A DNA stretch of 64,000 nt, from contig CP060499.1 of the NCBI GenBank assembly GCA_024760525.1, positions 868,001 to 932,000 of the forward strand, in the 5' to 3' direction. Positions 9,386 to 18,080 of the stretch are shown here, in pieces (position 1 is the first letter of the stretch; each line of letters begins with the position of its first letter). A program made the position numbers and the translations under genes. Under the pieces are notes generated by a model. The model was not told where the DNA came from, searched no databases, and was given only the letters and a program-made list of their open reading frames with translations. Origin of the DNA: Nitrospira sp. GTDB lineage: Bacteria > Nitrospirota > Nitrospiria > Nitrospirales > Nitrospiraceae.

Positions 9386-9839
9386 GAATATTAGCGTTCC
9401 TCTTCCTCGGATTGAAAAGGCGGCTAATCATGTGCGACGAGTCCGAGTCCTGACGGGTTTCCTGTGCGTACTCGCGGGAAGTGTTCTCTATGCGGATGTA
9501 TCTGCGTTGGCACAAACCGCCTCGGGGGCATCGAGCGTGCGGTCGCTAGCCGGCGGGGTTGCTCCGCTGTTCAACTTTGGGGGAGGCAGCCTCTATATCG
9601 ACAACCAGGGAACGCAGGGGTTCATTTACAAACCGGGGGCAAACTTTCAAACCTATAATTTCCGTAACCCCTCAAGTGGCCAGGCTTGGAGTGGTGCCAT
9701 CATGACCTTCGGTCCGCAACTGTCTATTGGACTCATTCAGGGCGCAAATCAGGTTGGAGGCGCCACCGTTCTTCCCGGTCCACCGCGCCAAACGTCTCCG
9801 GTGCCGGAGATTGAATCTACAATCGACGACATTCCCTAA
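9384..9839 (+). CDS. Hypothetical secreted protein, glycine/asparagine rich
   Basis: 151 residues with a basic N-terminus, a hydrophobic core (VLTGFLCVLAGSVLYA) and a likely signal-peptidase site around ALAQT. The mature part is rich in Gly, Asn and Gln with short beta-prone stretches (FNFGGGSLYIDNQGTQGF) and ends in a proline-rich acidic tail. I do not recognise a family. It is divergent from the tolC-like gene; the ribosome site is AGGGGGC about seven bases upstream. Confidence 0.55.
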   Translation: MNISVPLPRIEKAANHVRRVRVLTGFLCVLAGSVLYADVSALAQTASGASSVRSLAGGVAPLFNFGGGSLYIDNQGTQGFIYKPGANFQTYNFRNPSSGQAWSGAIMTFGPQLSIGLIQGANQVGGATVLPGPPRQTSPVPEIESTIDDIP

Positions 9840-9942
9840 TTACCAAACGAAACGATCCCCCTCCCGAATTGCTTCAGGGTTGAATCTTCCTTTTGTTTCT
9901 TACTGCTGCTTGTTTGGAAATTCTAGAATGGCTTGTTGGCGT

Positions 9943-11484
9943 TCACGGTTCATAGGCAAGACGCCAGGTCACTGCCAATACATAGCGAGAAACGGTTCTT
10001 AGAATTTCCGGATCGATGGTGTCGGCGGTATCCGTCGGTTGGTGAAAATGCGGATGCACGCCGCCGCTGACCACGGTGACCGTCGGCACGCCGGCTTCCT
10101 TGAACGGCACATGATCGCCTCCGGGGAAAAATCCGTACAGATCCAGTTTGTCGTGAACTCCGGCAGCCTTCCCTGTTTCCAGCAGGACATCCTTTTCAAT
10201 TCCAGTCACGCCTACGGTGAGCCGTCCGTTTCCTATACCGGCATGGTCGATGTTGATCATGGCTTTCGTTGCGCTGAGCGGGACAAGTGGTCGTGAGGTA
10301 TACAAGCGCGAGCCAAGAAGATCGCGTTCTTCGCCGCTAAACGAGACAAAGAAGATCGTTCGGGATGGACGCAGCTCGGCTTTCGCCAGAGCCCGTGCCA
10401 CCTCCAAGATCACGGCTGTTCCGGAGGCGTTATCATCTGCTCCCGGAAAGAGCACGCCTCCTGCGCGACCGAAGTGATCACGATGAGCCCCGATAATCAC
10501 CGCGTCCGTTCCGGTTCCAGGGATCATCCCCACTACATTGATCAAGGCCCCTTCCGTGGTCGTCGTCTTCCACTGAAGCGAGGCAAATTTGCCGGTCGGG
10601 ACGGCTTGTGACGCAGGGGTGTGGTTCAGTTTTTCTTGAAAAGCGCGTAGACGATCCGGAATCTCTCCGTTGGACTCCGCAAGAATCTCTTGGGCTAGGG
10701 GTGTGCTGATCCATGCACCTGGAATAGCCTGATCAAGAGGCAATTGTCCATAGAACGCGCTGGGATTTCCCGTGACGCCTTTTCGAGCCTCATAGGGGTG
10801 AAGGATTGGTCCGGTGGCCATGAGATAGCCTATCGCCCCGTGATCCCGGGCGACTCGAACCTTGTCGGCATGGCTGACGGGACGCTGGTAATGATCCGGC
10901 TTGCCCCGCAAAAACAAGACGATGCAATTGTTCACGTCGATACCCGCATAGTCGTCGATGCCTTGAGCAGGATCGACGATGCCGTATCCGACGAAGACGA
11001 TCTGGGCTTGGATGTCCGCGGATGGAGAGTCAAAAATAGGGAAGTAATCGGCACCGACCTGTTTTGCGGATAAGGTGCTTGTGGTGCCGATCTTCAGTAT
11101 TGGGTCCGGTGCAATCGTCACGGTGGGTACGAGGGTGGCCATAGCCCCTAAAAAGTTGCCTTTTTTATCCTCTATGAAGGGCAATATCAGTGGGCCATTA
11201 CGAATGTTCGGCAGCCGCAATCCAGCCGAGAGAAACTCTTGTGCCACCCATCGCGCTGATTCGTGATCATCCTTCGTGCCACTCTGCCGTCCATTGAATG
11301 AGGGACCGCTGAGTGTCCGAATGTCCGCCATCAATCGTTCCACTGAAAGCGAATTGGTGGCAGCTAGAAGGGCTGCCTCAGGTGATTGAGCCAGGCATGG
11401 ATTCAGTGGCAGAAGCAGCGAGACGGCAGCGCAGGCTAGAATGCAGGGCATCCGAGAAGGAATAGGCAAGCAAATCCGACTCAT
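9943..11484 (-). CDS. Secreted M28-family metallopeptidase
   Basis: 513 residues with a signal peptide (ACAAVSLLLPLNPCLAQ). A protease-associated-like domain (about residues 140-230, around ADIQAQIVFVGYGI) is inserted before the catalytic part. Zinc ligands of the M28 fold are visible: GAHRDHFG (His), GADDNASGTA (Asp), SGEERDLLGS (Glu-Glu), INIDHAG (Asp) and VHPHFHQPTDT (His). It should be a periplasmic or secreted aminopeptidase. ATG 11484 is preferred to the in-frame start at 11514 because it directly begins the signal peptide; no strong ribosome site is visible for either. Confidence 0.85.
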   Translation of the reverse strand: MSRICLPIPSRMPCILACAAVSLLLPLNPCLAQSPEAALLAATNSLSVERLMADIRTLSGPSFNGRQSGTKDDHESARWVAQEFLSAGLRLPNIRNGPLILPFIEDKKGNFLGAMATLVPTVTIAPDPILKIGTTSTLSAKQVGADYFPIFDSPSADIQAQIVFVGYGIVDPAQGIDDYAGIDVNNCIVLFLRGKPDHYQRPVSHADKVRVARDHGAIGYLMATGPILHPYEARKGVTGNPSAFYGQLPLDQAIPGAWISTPLAQEILAESNGEIPDRLRAFQEKLNHTPASQAVPTGKFASLQWKTTTTEGALINVVGMIPGTGTDAVIIGAHRDHFGRAGGVLFPGADDNASGTAVILEVARALAKAELRPSRTIFFVSFSGEERDLLGSRLYTSRPLVPLSATKAMINIDHAGIGNGRLTVGVTGIEKDVLLETGKAAGVHDKLDLYGFFPGGDHVPFKEAGVPTVTVVSGGVHPHFHQPTDTADTIDPEILRTVSRYVLAVTWRLAYEP

Positions 11485-11644
11485 CGTGATTTCATGGTCA
11501 TGACGTGGCGGCAATTCAAGCTGCGGATCATAGCATACCCGAGAAACCAGGTTGCAGAGCCGGATTGAGCCAGGTACTATTCAGAAAAAGTATGGGTTGG
11601 TAATCGAGCCGGAAGAACACCGCTTCAGTAGTAAGGGAGTGAGT

Positions 11645-11899
11645 ATGGCAGGTGGCGAGCCAGGAAAAGGACTGTACGATCACTTGTATCGGAGATTTTT
11701 CGAGCAACGCGACAGTCATGACGGGTATTTGTTCCAGGAAGCCCCAGGCGGCAGCGCTCCGACGCCGGCGCTTACGTTCGGCGAAAAGCTGCGGTGGTGG
11801 ACCTGGGATCGATGGCAACGACGGAAGAAACTTCTTGCCGAGCGCGACCGCCTGCAGCGCGAGATTCTCCAAATCAAGAAACCGGAAAATTCAACGTAA
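11645..11899 (+). CDS. Hypothetical small protein
   Basis: 84-residue protein without recognised family; tryptophan- and arginine-rich middle (RWWTWDRWQRRKK) followed by a helical charged tail. The ATG at 11645 is preceded by AAGGGAG seven bases upstream; the longer in-frame extension to 11552 lacks such a site. Its stop codon overlaps the start of the next gene (TAATG), which argues that both are translated and coupled. Confidence 0.55.
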   Translation: MAGGEPGKGLYDHLYRRFFEQRDSHDGYLFQEAPGGSAPTPALTFGEKLRWWTWDRWQRRKKLLAERDRLQREILQIKKPENST

Positions 11900-12699
11900 T
11901 GTGGACGGTATCGACGAGCGTTCGAGCGTGTCATGTTAGGAGACGAGTTTGCGCCACGTTCTGCGCATTCTTTGCGGCTTGTGCGGGCCTCGCCATGGAA
12001 TGCGTGCCGAGCTACGGAGTGCAGAGCGAAACACAGGAAGAAAAGGCTGCCAACCTCAAAAGCCAAGCCAAAGGCGGACTATTCCAAAAGTGGACGTTCG
12101 ATCAAGATCAACTCAATGCGTTGCCCAATGGTTTCGTGAAGAGCATATCCGGTGACGAGCCGCTTGCCGAATGGGTCGTACAAGGTCGTGCGACGGCGCC
12201 TACTCCACCATACATGCTCGCCGGCGCGTCAAATTGTTCGCAACTCTGCTATCAACTGCTGGTGGTGGAGGGGTTGCAGTACGAATATCCGGACCTCAGC
12301 GTTCGGTTTCACACACCGGAAGGATCAGCCGGTTCCGGAGGAATGATATTTGGTACGCGCGATGCGAAGAATTTTTATGCAGTGCTGATCGACCCGGTCG
12401 TCCGACATGTGCAACTTGTTCGTATGTCCGACGGGCGTGCGACACTCCTCGGTCACGCTTCGGTCAACCTCAAGCCGGTCGACTGGCACTCGCTCAGGGT
12501 GCAGCGGAATACCATCATCAGCAAGGATTTTATCGAAGTATTCGTGGATGGGACACTTGTCTTGTCCATTGAAGACCAAACACTCGGGTTGGGAGAGATC
12601 GGATTGGTTCTACTTGGGAAATCCACGATGTTTTTCGACAGTTTCCATGCGGTTCCGCTTTTTTCGCACCGGCCGTTTTCCGGCCCGCCGGCGTACTGA
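11899..12699 (+). CDS. Secreted protein with laminin-G/DUF1080-like fold
   Basis: 266 residues. The N-terminus has several arginines followed by a hydrophobic stretch (CATFCAFFAACAGLAM) suggesting export. The mature part resembles concanavalin-like DUF1080/LamG domains: QKWTFDQDQLNALPNGF, DLSVRFHTPEGSAGSGGMIFGTRDAKNFYAV, WHSLRVQRN and VFVDGTLVLSIEDQT are typical of these beta-sandwiches, which often bind or act on carbohydrate. No catalytic residues could be assigned. The start overlaps the preceding stop by one base. Confidence 0.65.
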   Translation: MWTVSTSVRACHVRRRVCATFCAFFAACAGLAMECVPSYGVQSETQEEKAANLKSQAKGGLFQKWTFDQDQLNALPNGFVKSISGDEPLAEWVVQGRATAPTPPYMLAGASNCSQLCYQLLVVEGLQYEYPDLSVRFHTPEGSAGSGGMIFGTRDAKNFYAVLIDPVVRHVQLVRMSDGRATLLGHASVNLKPVDWHSLRVQRNTIISKDFIEVFVDGTLVLSIEDQTLGLGEIGLVLLGKSTMFFDSFHAVPLFSHRPFSGPPAY

Positions 12700-12721
12700 A
12701 GCCACTCGGTTGGCCCCAAAC

Positions 12722-12751
12722 TTGCCTTTTCTCGTCGGTCTGGGGTAGCAT
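12722..12751 (+). promoter_or_regulatory. Candidate promoter for the RRM protein
   Basis: TTGCCT (12722-12727), 18-base spacer, TAGCAT (12746-12751); four of six matches in each hexamer. It would give the RRM gene an untranslated leader of about 190 bases, long enough for cold- or structure-dependent control as known for some RRM genes. Nothing else is seen in the 250 bp before the gene. Confidence 0.35.
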
Positions 12752-12948
12752 GGTGTTGCCGGATTGCGAAAGGCCTGGCAAGCCCGGCGCTGAGAGTGAC
12801 AAGGCCTGGACGAATGTTGTTTTGGGCCAGCCCGGGAACTGATCGGAAGCCAGAGCTAAGCCGCCGCTGTGTTGACGTCTTCGGCCCATTCCTTCCTCGT
12901 TGTTTTCTCGAGTCCAAGACAACATCATTGTGTCAAAGGAGGAGCCTG

Positions 12949-13248
12949 ATGGGTGCGAAGATCTATGTCGGTGGACTACCGTATTCAACGACCGAGCAAC
13001 AATTAAGCGATTTGTTTGCGGCGCACGGGTCCGTCGCCTCAGCGCGGATTATTACGGACAAGTTTACCGGGCAGTCGCGAGGGTTTGGATTTGTCGAAAT
13101 GTCGTCCGACGGCGAAGCGCAGGCAGCGATTTCTGCCTTGAATGGTACGCAGCTTGGCGGTCGCACCCTGACGGTCAACGAAGCTCGTCCTCAGGAACCC
13201 CGTTCCGGTGGAGGAGGGCGTGGAGGTTTCGGAGGGGGTCGCGGGTAA
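12949..13248 (+). CDS. RRM-type RNA-binding protein
   Basis: 99-residue single RRM protein. RNP2 (IYVGGLPY) starts at residue 5 and RNP1 (RGFGFVEM) is near residue 46, both with the aromatic residues that stack on RNA bases. The C-terminus is a short glycine/arginine tail (GGGGRGGFGGGRG), as in cyanobacterial and proteobacterial Rbp proteins. Such proteins bind single-stranded RNA and are often cold-responsive. The start is decided by AAAGGAGGA six bases before the ATG; upstream in-frame codons do not encode RRM sequence. It is transcribed alone and ends in a strong terminator. Confidence 0.9.
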   Translation: MGAKIYVGGLPYSTTEQQLSDLFAAHGSVASARIITDKFTGQSRGFGFVEMSSDGEAQAAISALNGTQLGGRTLTVNEARPQEPRSGGGGRGGFGGGRG

Positions 13249-13270
13249 CGTCGGTCTGTTCTGCCGCGAT

Positions 13271-13304
13271 AAGGGCTGCCGGAATTTCCGGCAGCCCTTT
13301 TTGC
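13271..13304 (+). terminator. Intrinsic terminator of the RRM gene
   Basis: A perfect 14-base inverted repeat, 13271-13284 with 13286-13299, around a single central base (loop of about three to five bases in practice), followed by TTTTGCTTTT. This is the clearest Rho-independent terminator in the window. Confidence 0.9.
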
Positions 13305-13377
13305 TTTTCAGACGTGTTGCCAGGAGTCGCACAAGTGCTGATGGGATTTGTGTTCATAGGCTCCATGGGAGGGTGTG

Positions 13378-15375
13378 ATGCCACCCTTTAGACTAGAGGC
13401 TCCATTCAAGCCCTGCGGGGATCAGCCGGAAGCCATCGCCAGGCTGACGTCCGGGGTGCAGACGGGAAAGAAGCACCAAGTACTGCTCGGAGTGACGGGT
13501 TCCGGCAAGACTTTTACGATGGCGAGTGTCGTTGAACGTGTTCAAAAACCCACGCTGGTACTGGTCCATAATAAAACGTTAGCCGGTCAACTCTATCAAG
13601 AATTCAAGCAGTTCTTTCCGGATAACGCGGTTGAGTATTTCGTGAGCTATTACGATTATTATCAGCCAGAAGCCTATATCCCGCAGAGTGATACGTATAT
13701 CGCAAAGGATGCCTCCATTAACGATGCCATCGATCAGATGCGTCATTCCGCGACGACCGAGCTCTTACAGCGGAACGATGTTCTGATCGTATCCTCGGTG
13801 TCCTGTATCTACGGACTCGGGTCGCCGGAGGTGTACCATGACATGCTGATCTATTTGGAGGAGGGCACCGAGACGAGGCGAGAAAAGATCCTCTCGAAGC
13901 TGGTGGAGATACAATACGAACGCAACGACGTAGACTTCCATCGTGGAACGTTTCGCGCGCGCGGAGATGTCATCGAAATTTTCCCTGCTTCGTCGGAAGC
14001 GAAGTCGGTGCGTATCGAACTCTTCGGGGATGTCGTCGACGCCATCCACGAAATCGATCCGCTTACCGGCAAATCGTTGGGCAAGCTTCCCAAGATCGCC
14101 ATCTATCCGAATACCCATTACCTCATCGCTCCCGATCGCTATGAGCGGGCCATCACCGGCATCGAGGACGAACTCGACGAACGAACGGCGTTTTTCAAGA
14201 AAGCCGGGCGACATGTGGAAGCCCAACGCATCGAGCAGCGCACCAAGTTCGACCTCGAAATGATCCGCGCCATGGGCTATTGCCACGGGATCGAAAACTA
14301 CTCCCGTCATCTCAGCGGCCGGTTGCCGGGTGAGGCGCCTCCCACGTTGTTGGACTATTTCCCGAAGGATTTTCTGTTGATCGTCGACGAGTCTCACGCG
14401 ACCATTCCCCAAGTTGGGGGAATGTACGAAGGAGATTACTCCAGGAAACGGACGTTAGTGGAGTACGGATTTCGGCTTCCGTCGGCTGTCGATAACCGCC
14501 CGTTGAAGTTTTCTGAGTTCCAGAATTGTCTCAATCAGGTTGTGTATGTGTCCGCAACCCCCGGCTCATACGAACTCGAGCATGCCGGCTCCGATGTGAT
14601 CGAACAAATCGTTCGCCCAACCGGTCTCATGGATCCGCGGATCGAAGTCGTGCCTGCCAAGGGACAGGTGGACCATCTGCTTGGTCAGGTCCGCGCGGAA
14701 GTGGCGAGAGGGGGCAGGGTGCTTGTGACAACCTTGACGAAGCGCATGGCGGAAGACCTGACGGAGTATTACCACGACCTGGGAGTCAAAGTGCGCTATC
14801 TGCATTCCGACATCAAGACGCTTGAGCGAGCCGAGATCGTGCGCGACCTGCGCCGCGGTGAATTTGACGTGCTGGTGGGGATTAATTTGTTGCGGGAAGG
14901 TCTTGATCTTCCCGAGGTGAGCCTGGTGGCCATCCTGGACGCCGATAAGGAAGGCTATTTGCGCTCGTACCGTGCATTGATTCAAACAGCGGGGCGAGCC
15001 GCGCGCAACCTCGACGGACGGGTGATTTTTTATGGGGATGCTGTGACGGATTCAATGCAACAGGCCATCGAAGAAACAGGCCGCCGCCGCGGAATCCAAG
15101 CCGAGTATAACCGCGTCCACGACATTACCCCTGTCGGTATCGTCAAAAGTATTCCATCCTTGGAATATGCGGTCGCCGAGATGGATTATGTGCGGCTGGA
15201 TGTCGCCGCCGAATCAGTAGCGCAGTATGGGGCGGCGGAATCGATGGATCAGGTCATCGAGCGGCTCGAGACAGAGATGAAAGCCGCCGCCAAAGAATTG
15301 GCCTTTGAACGGGCTGCGGAGTTACGTAACCAGATTCGGTCGTTGCGATTGCAGGCGTTGAACGCGAAGTCTTAG
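13378..15375 (+). CDS. uvrB: Excinuclease ABC subunit B (UvrB)
   Basis: 665-residue DNA helicase-like subunit of nucleotide excision repair that receives damaged DNA from UvrA. Walker A (GVTGSGKTF) near residue 38, the beta-hairpin with YYDYYQPEAYIPQSDTYIAKD that clamps DNA, DESH (Walker B), the helicase segments LVTTLTKRMAEDL and LVGINLLREGLDLPE, and a C-terminal UVR motif (LETEMKAAAKELAFERAAELRNQI) for UvrC contact are all present. A GTG directly precedes the ATG; both are compatible with the GGAGGG a few bases upstream. Its stop codon overlaps that of the convergent DUF4321 gene. Confidence 0.97.
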   Translation: MPPFRLEAPFKPCGDQPEAIARLTSGVQTGKKHQVLLGVTGSGKTFTMASVVERVQKPTLVLVHNKTLAGQLYQEFKQFFPDNAVEYFVSYYDYYQPEAYIPQSDTYIAKDASINDAIDQMRHSATTELLQRNDVLIVSSVSCIYGLGSPEVYHDMLIYLEEGTETRREKILSKLVEIQYERNDVDFHRGTFRARGDVIEIFPASSEAKSVRIELFGDVVDAIHEIDPLTGKSLGKLPKIAIYPNTHYLIAPDRYERAITGIEDELDERTAFFKKAGRHVEAQRIEQRTKFDLEMIRAMGYCHGIENYSRHLSGRLPGEAPPTLLDYFPKDFLLIVDESHATIPQVGGMYEGDYSRKRTLVEYGFRLPSAVDNRPLKFSEFQNCLNQVVYVSATPGSYELEHAGSDVIEQIVRPTGLMDPRIEVVPAKGQVDHLLGQVRAEVARGGRVLVTTLTKRMAEDLTEYYHDLGVKVRYLHSDIKTLERAEIVRDLRRGEFDVLVGINLLREGLDLPEVSLVAILDADKEGYLRSYRALIQTAGRAARNLDGRVIFYGDAVTDSMQQAIEETGRRRGIQAEYNRVHDITPVGIVKSIPSLEYAVAEMDYVRLDVAAESVAQYGAAESMDQVIERLETEMKAAAKELAFERAAELRNQIRSLRLQALNAKS

Positions 15376-15632
15376 ACGTGCTTATAGAGATAGATCCCGA
15401 TGAACATGCCGAGGATGCTGAGGATGTTGACTTTAATATTGAATCCTAATACGAGTTTGATCAGGACCAGGTCGATGGTAAGTGGAGGGCTGATACCGGG
15501 GGTGAAATGAGTTGAAAAAATGCTTTGGATGGTGCCTTGAGGCGCCATGACGTGGAGAATCTCCCCGAGTATCCCACCAAGCAGCCCTCCGATCAGCACG
15601 AAAATGAGAAGAACCCAGGGCGATTTTCTCAC
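15372..15632 (-). CDS. DUF4321-type small membrane protein
   Basis: 86 residues with an N-terminal transmembrane helix (VLLIFVLIGGLLGGILGEIL) and a second one at the C-terminus, separated by a loop with PPLTIDLVLIKLVLGF. The arrangement matches DUF4321, a family of unknown function in Nitrospirae, Deltaproteobacteria and Firmicutes. It shares its last four bases with the end of uvrB on the other strand. Confidence 0.7.
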   Translation of the reverse strand: MRKSPWVLLIFVLIGGLLGGILGEILHVMAPQGTIQSIFSTHFTPGISPPLTIDLVLIKLVLGFNIKVNILSILGMFIGIYLYKHV

Positions 15633-15744
15633 GCGACCGCTCTTTCTCCCTTTATGGATTTCCCGATCGTCGTTCGCTGGTGTTGAAAGGCACCATATCC
15701 GAAGGTTCCAGGCATGTCAATAAAACTACCGACTCATGTGGACC

Positions 15745-15771
15745 TTGACTTGCCCCCTTTGGTTCTATACA
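15745..15771 (+). promoter_or_regulatory. Candidate promoter upstream of ffh
   Basis: TTGACT (15745-15750) and TATACA (15766-15771) are each close to consensus, but the spacer is only 15 bases. It is the best pair in the 238 bp between the DUF4321 start and ffh and could drive the long ffh to ctpA gene string. Confidence 0.4.
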
Positions 15772-15870
15772 CTGCCCGATGGTCTTTTTCTAGAATTTTC
15801 AAAGTGATCGGAGATCTAGTCTAAGACGTCGATGGCCTCTTCCTCATGGTGATGTGATAGATGTGGCGTC

Positions 15871-17217
15871 ATGCTTGATGCGCTGAGCGAGAAGTTTGAA
15901 AAAATCCTGAAGAAGCTGCGTGGGCAGGGTGTGCTCACGGAGCAGAACATTACCGAAGCGTTGAAGGAGGTGCGCTTTGCGCTTCTTGAAGCAGACGTCA
16001 ACTTCAAAATTGTCAAAGAGTTCATTGATCGTGTCCGTCAAAAGGCCATTGGACAGGAGGTTCTGCAGAGTCTGACTCCCGGGCATCAGGTCGTCAAGGT
16101 TGTCTGGGATGAGTTGCGGGAGATGATGGGGCATGAGCGGGCTAGGCTTGCGCTGAGCTCCAATCCGCCGACCGTGGTGATGATGGTCGGATTGCAAGGC
16201 GCCGGGAAAACGACAACCTGCGGCAAGCTGGCTCATCTCTTTAAGAACCAAGGTAAACGAGTGTTGTTGGTTGCGGCTGATCCACGCAGGCCTGCAGCCG
16301 GCGAGCAATTGAGCGCCCTCGGTCGGGATCTCGGCGTGGAGGTTCATCGCGCTGATCATGCGCAGGCATCCCAGGCCGATGTCGTGCGTATCTGCCGCGC
16401 GGGGGTTGATCGAGGACAAGAACAGGGCTTCGACCTCGTCATTCTGGATACCGGAGGGCGGTTGCATATCGATGACGAGTTAATGGGCGAACTGGTCGCC
16501 GTGAAAACAGCCGTGACTCCTCATGAAGTGCTGTTGGTCGCCGATGCGATGACCGGTCAGGATGCGGTGATGATGGCCGGCCAATTTGACCAGAAGATCG
16601 GGTTGACCGGCGTCATTTTGACCAAGGTCGAAGGTGATGCGCGCGGAGGGGCGGTCTTGTCCATTCGTGCCACGACCGGCAAGCCTATCAAGTTTCTGGG
16701 TGTCGGCGAGAAATTGGACGCCCTTGAGCCGTTTCATCCGGACCGAATGGCCTCCCGCATTCTCGGGATGGGCGATGTGCTGTCGCTCATTGAAAAAGCC
16801 CAAGAGAGCTTCACCCGGGAGCAAGCCGAGGAAGCCCAGAAGCGGCTGACCAGCAATACATTCACCCTCGAGGATTTTCGCACGCAGCTCGGACAGATGA
16901 ATCGACTGGGCTCATTCGAGCAGATTCTGGGCATGCTCCCTGGCGGGCAAAAGTTAAAGCAGGCAATCGAAGGGGACAAGCCGGAGCGGGAAATCGGACG
17001 TGTGGTAGCCGTGATCGATTCGATGACCGCGCGGGAACGCCGCGATCATACGATCATCAATGGAAGCCGCAAGAAGCGAATCGCTCGCGGCAGTGGGACG
17101 ACCGTGCAGGACGTGAATCGGCTCATCAAGCAATTCTTGTCCGCGAAGAAGTTGGCAAAGGCGATGACCGGTGCGGGGGGGCGACGACAGCTTGCCCAAC
17201 TCATGCGCTCCCGGTAG
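15871..17217 (+). CDS. ffh: Signal recognition particle GTPase (Ffh)
   Basis: 448-residue protein subunit of the SRP, which targets inner-membrane proteins co-translationally. The N domain is followed by the G domain with GLQGAGKTT (residues 107-115), DPRRPAAGEQL, DTGGRLH and TKVEGDARGG, and by a methionine-rich M domain carrying the SRP-RNA binding segment GSGTTVQDVNRLIKQF. Length is normal. It leads a gene string with rpsP, rimM, trmD and rplS, an order common in many bacteria. Confidence 0.97.
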   Translation: MLDALSEKFEKILKKLRGQGVLTEQNITEALKEVRFALLEADVNFKIVKEFIDRVRQKAIGQEVLQSLTPGHQVVKVVWDELREMMGHERARLALSSNPPTVVMMVGLQGAGKTTTCGKLAHLFKNQGKRVLLVAADPRRPAAGEQLSALGRDLGVEVHRADHAQASQADVVRICRAGVDRGQEQGFDLVILDTGGRLHIDDELMGELVAVKTAVTPHEVLLVADAMTGQDAVMMAGQFDQKIGLTGVILTKVEGDARGGAVLSIRATTGKPIKFLGVGEKLDALEPFHPDRMASRILGMGDVLSLIEKAQESFTREQAEEAQKRLTSNTFTLEDFRTQLGQMNRLGSFEQILGMLPGGQKLKQAIEGDKPEREIGRVVAVIDSMTARERRDHTIINGSRKKRIARGSGTTVQDVNRLIKQFLSAKKLAKAMTGAGGRRQLAQLMRSR

Positions 17218-17259
17218 GCGCTCTACACATAGCTCAAAACCGTGTAAAGGAGGATAGTT

Positions 17260-17553
17260 GTGGCTGTACATTTGAGATTAGCTCGAACTGGGCGTCATAA
17301 ACGCCCGATGTATCGGTTGGTAGCGGCTGATTCGCGCAAGGCGCGCGACGGGCGTTTCCTCGAGATCCTGGGAATCTTCGATCCATTGAAAGATGCCGGT
17401 CTGCCGGAGCTGAAGCAGGAGCGTGTCCTCACCTGGCTTCGGCACGGCGCTCAACCCACGGTGACCGTGCGGACCTTGTTGCGCCGGGCGGGCGTGTGGA
17501 AACAGTTCGAGGCTGAAAAAGCCGCTCAGAAAAAGGCGCCTGCTGCATCCTGA
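17260..17553 (+). CDS. rpsP: 30S ribosomal protein S16
   Basis: 97 residues. The beginning (VHLRLARTGRHKRPMYRLVAADSR) and the segment GRFLEILGIFDP are diagnostic of S16. It starts with GTG, supported by AAAGGAGG seven bases upstream. The KH-domain RNA-binding gene often found between rpsP and rimM in other bacteria is missing here; only seven bases separate rpsP from rimM. Confidence 0.96.
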   Translation: MAVHLRLARTGRHKRPMYRLVAADSRKARDGRFLEILGIFDPLKDAGLPELKQERVLTWLRHGAQPTVTVRTLLRRAGVWKQFEAEKAAQKKAPAAS

Positions 17554-17560
17554 CGTCGTC

Positions 17561-18079
17561 ATGGTGAATGAACTGGAAACTGTGACGGTGGGACAGATCG
17601 AGCGGCCCTTCGGCGTCAAAGGGGAAGTGAAGGTTCGATCGCTCTCCGATGTGCCTGGCCGGCTTGAAGGGTTGAGAAGAGTCAGCCTCGTGGCAAAGGA
17701 CGGACAGATTCTGGAGACCAGCGTCACGCATGTGAGGCGGGCCGGGGCAGGATATATTCTTGGGTTGGCTGGTGTGACTACGCCGGAGGGGGCGGGCCTT
17801 TGGCGCGGAGGATTCATTCGGACGACTCGCGGAGCCGTGCCCGCGCTCCCGGATGGGCAATACTATGAGTGTGACCTGGTCGGTCTTGCCGTCCACACTG
17901 AAGAGGGGCGGCTGATCGGTGTTCTGGAAGACATTCTGGAAGTGCCGGGAAATCCCGTATTCGTTGTTCGTCAAGGAGACAAAGAGATCTTGATCCCGGC
18001 GGCAAAAGAATTGGTCCTTGCCGTCGATCTTCCGGCTCGCAGGATGACGGTTCGTTTAGTCGACGGATTGGGTGAATAG
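17561..18079 (+). CDS. rimM: Ribosome maturation factor RimM
   Basis: 172 residues. RimM assists assembly of the 30S head by binding S19. The N-terminal part (VGQIERPFGVKGEVKVRSLSD) and the PRC-barrel part (YYECDLVGLAV...GVLEDILEVPGNPVFVV, then LIPAAKELVLAVDL) are typical. Start follows rpsP by seven bases and the stop is one base before the trmD ATG, so translation is probably coupled. Confidence 0.95.
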   Translation: MVNELETVTVGQIERPFGVKGEVKVRSLSDVPGRLEGLRRVSLVAKDGQILETSVTHVRRAGAGYILGLAGVTTPEGAGLWRGGFIRTTRGAVPALPDGQYYECDLVGLAVHTEEGRLIGVLEDILEVPGNPVFVVRQGDKEILIPAAKELVLAVDLPARRMTVRLVDGLGE

Positions 18080-18080
18080 C

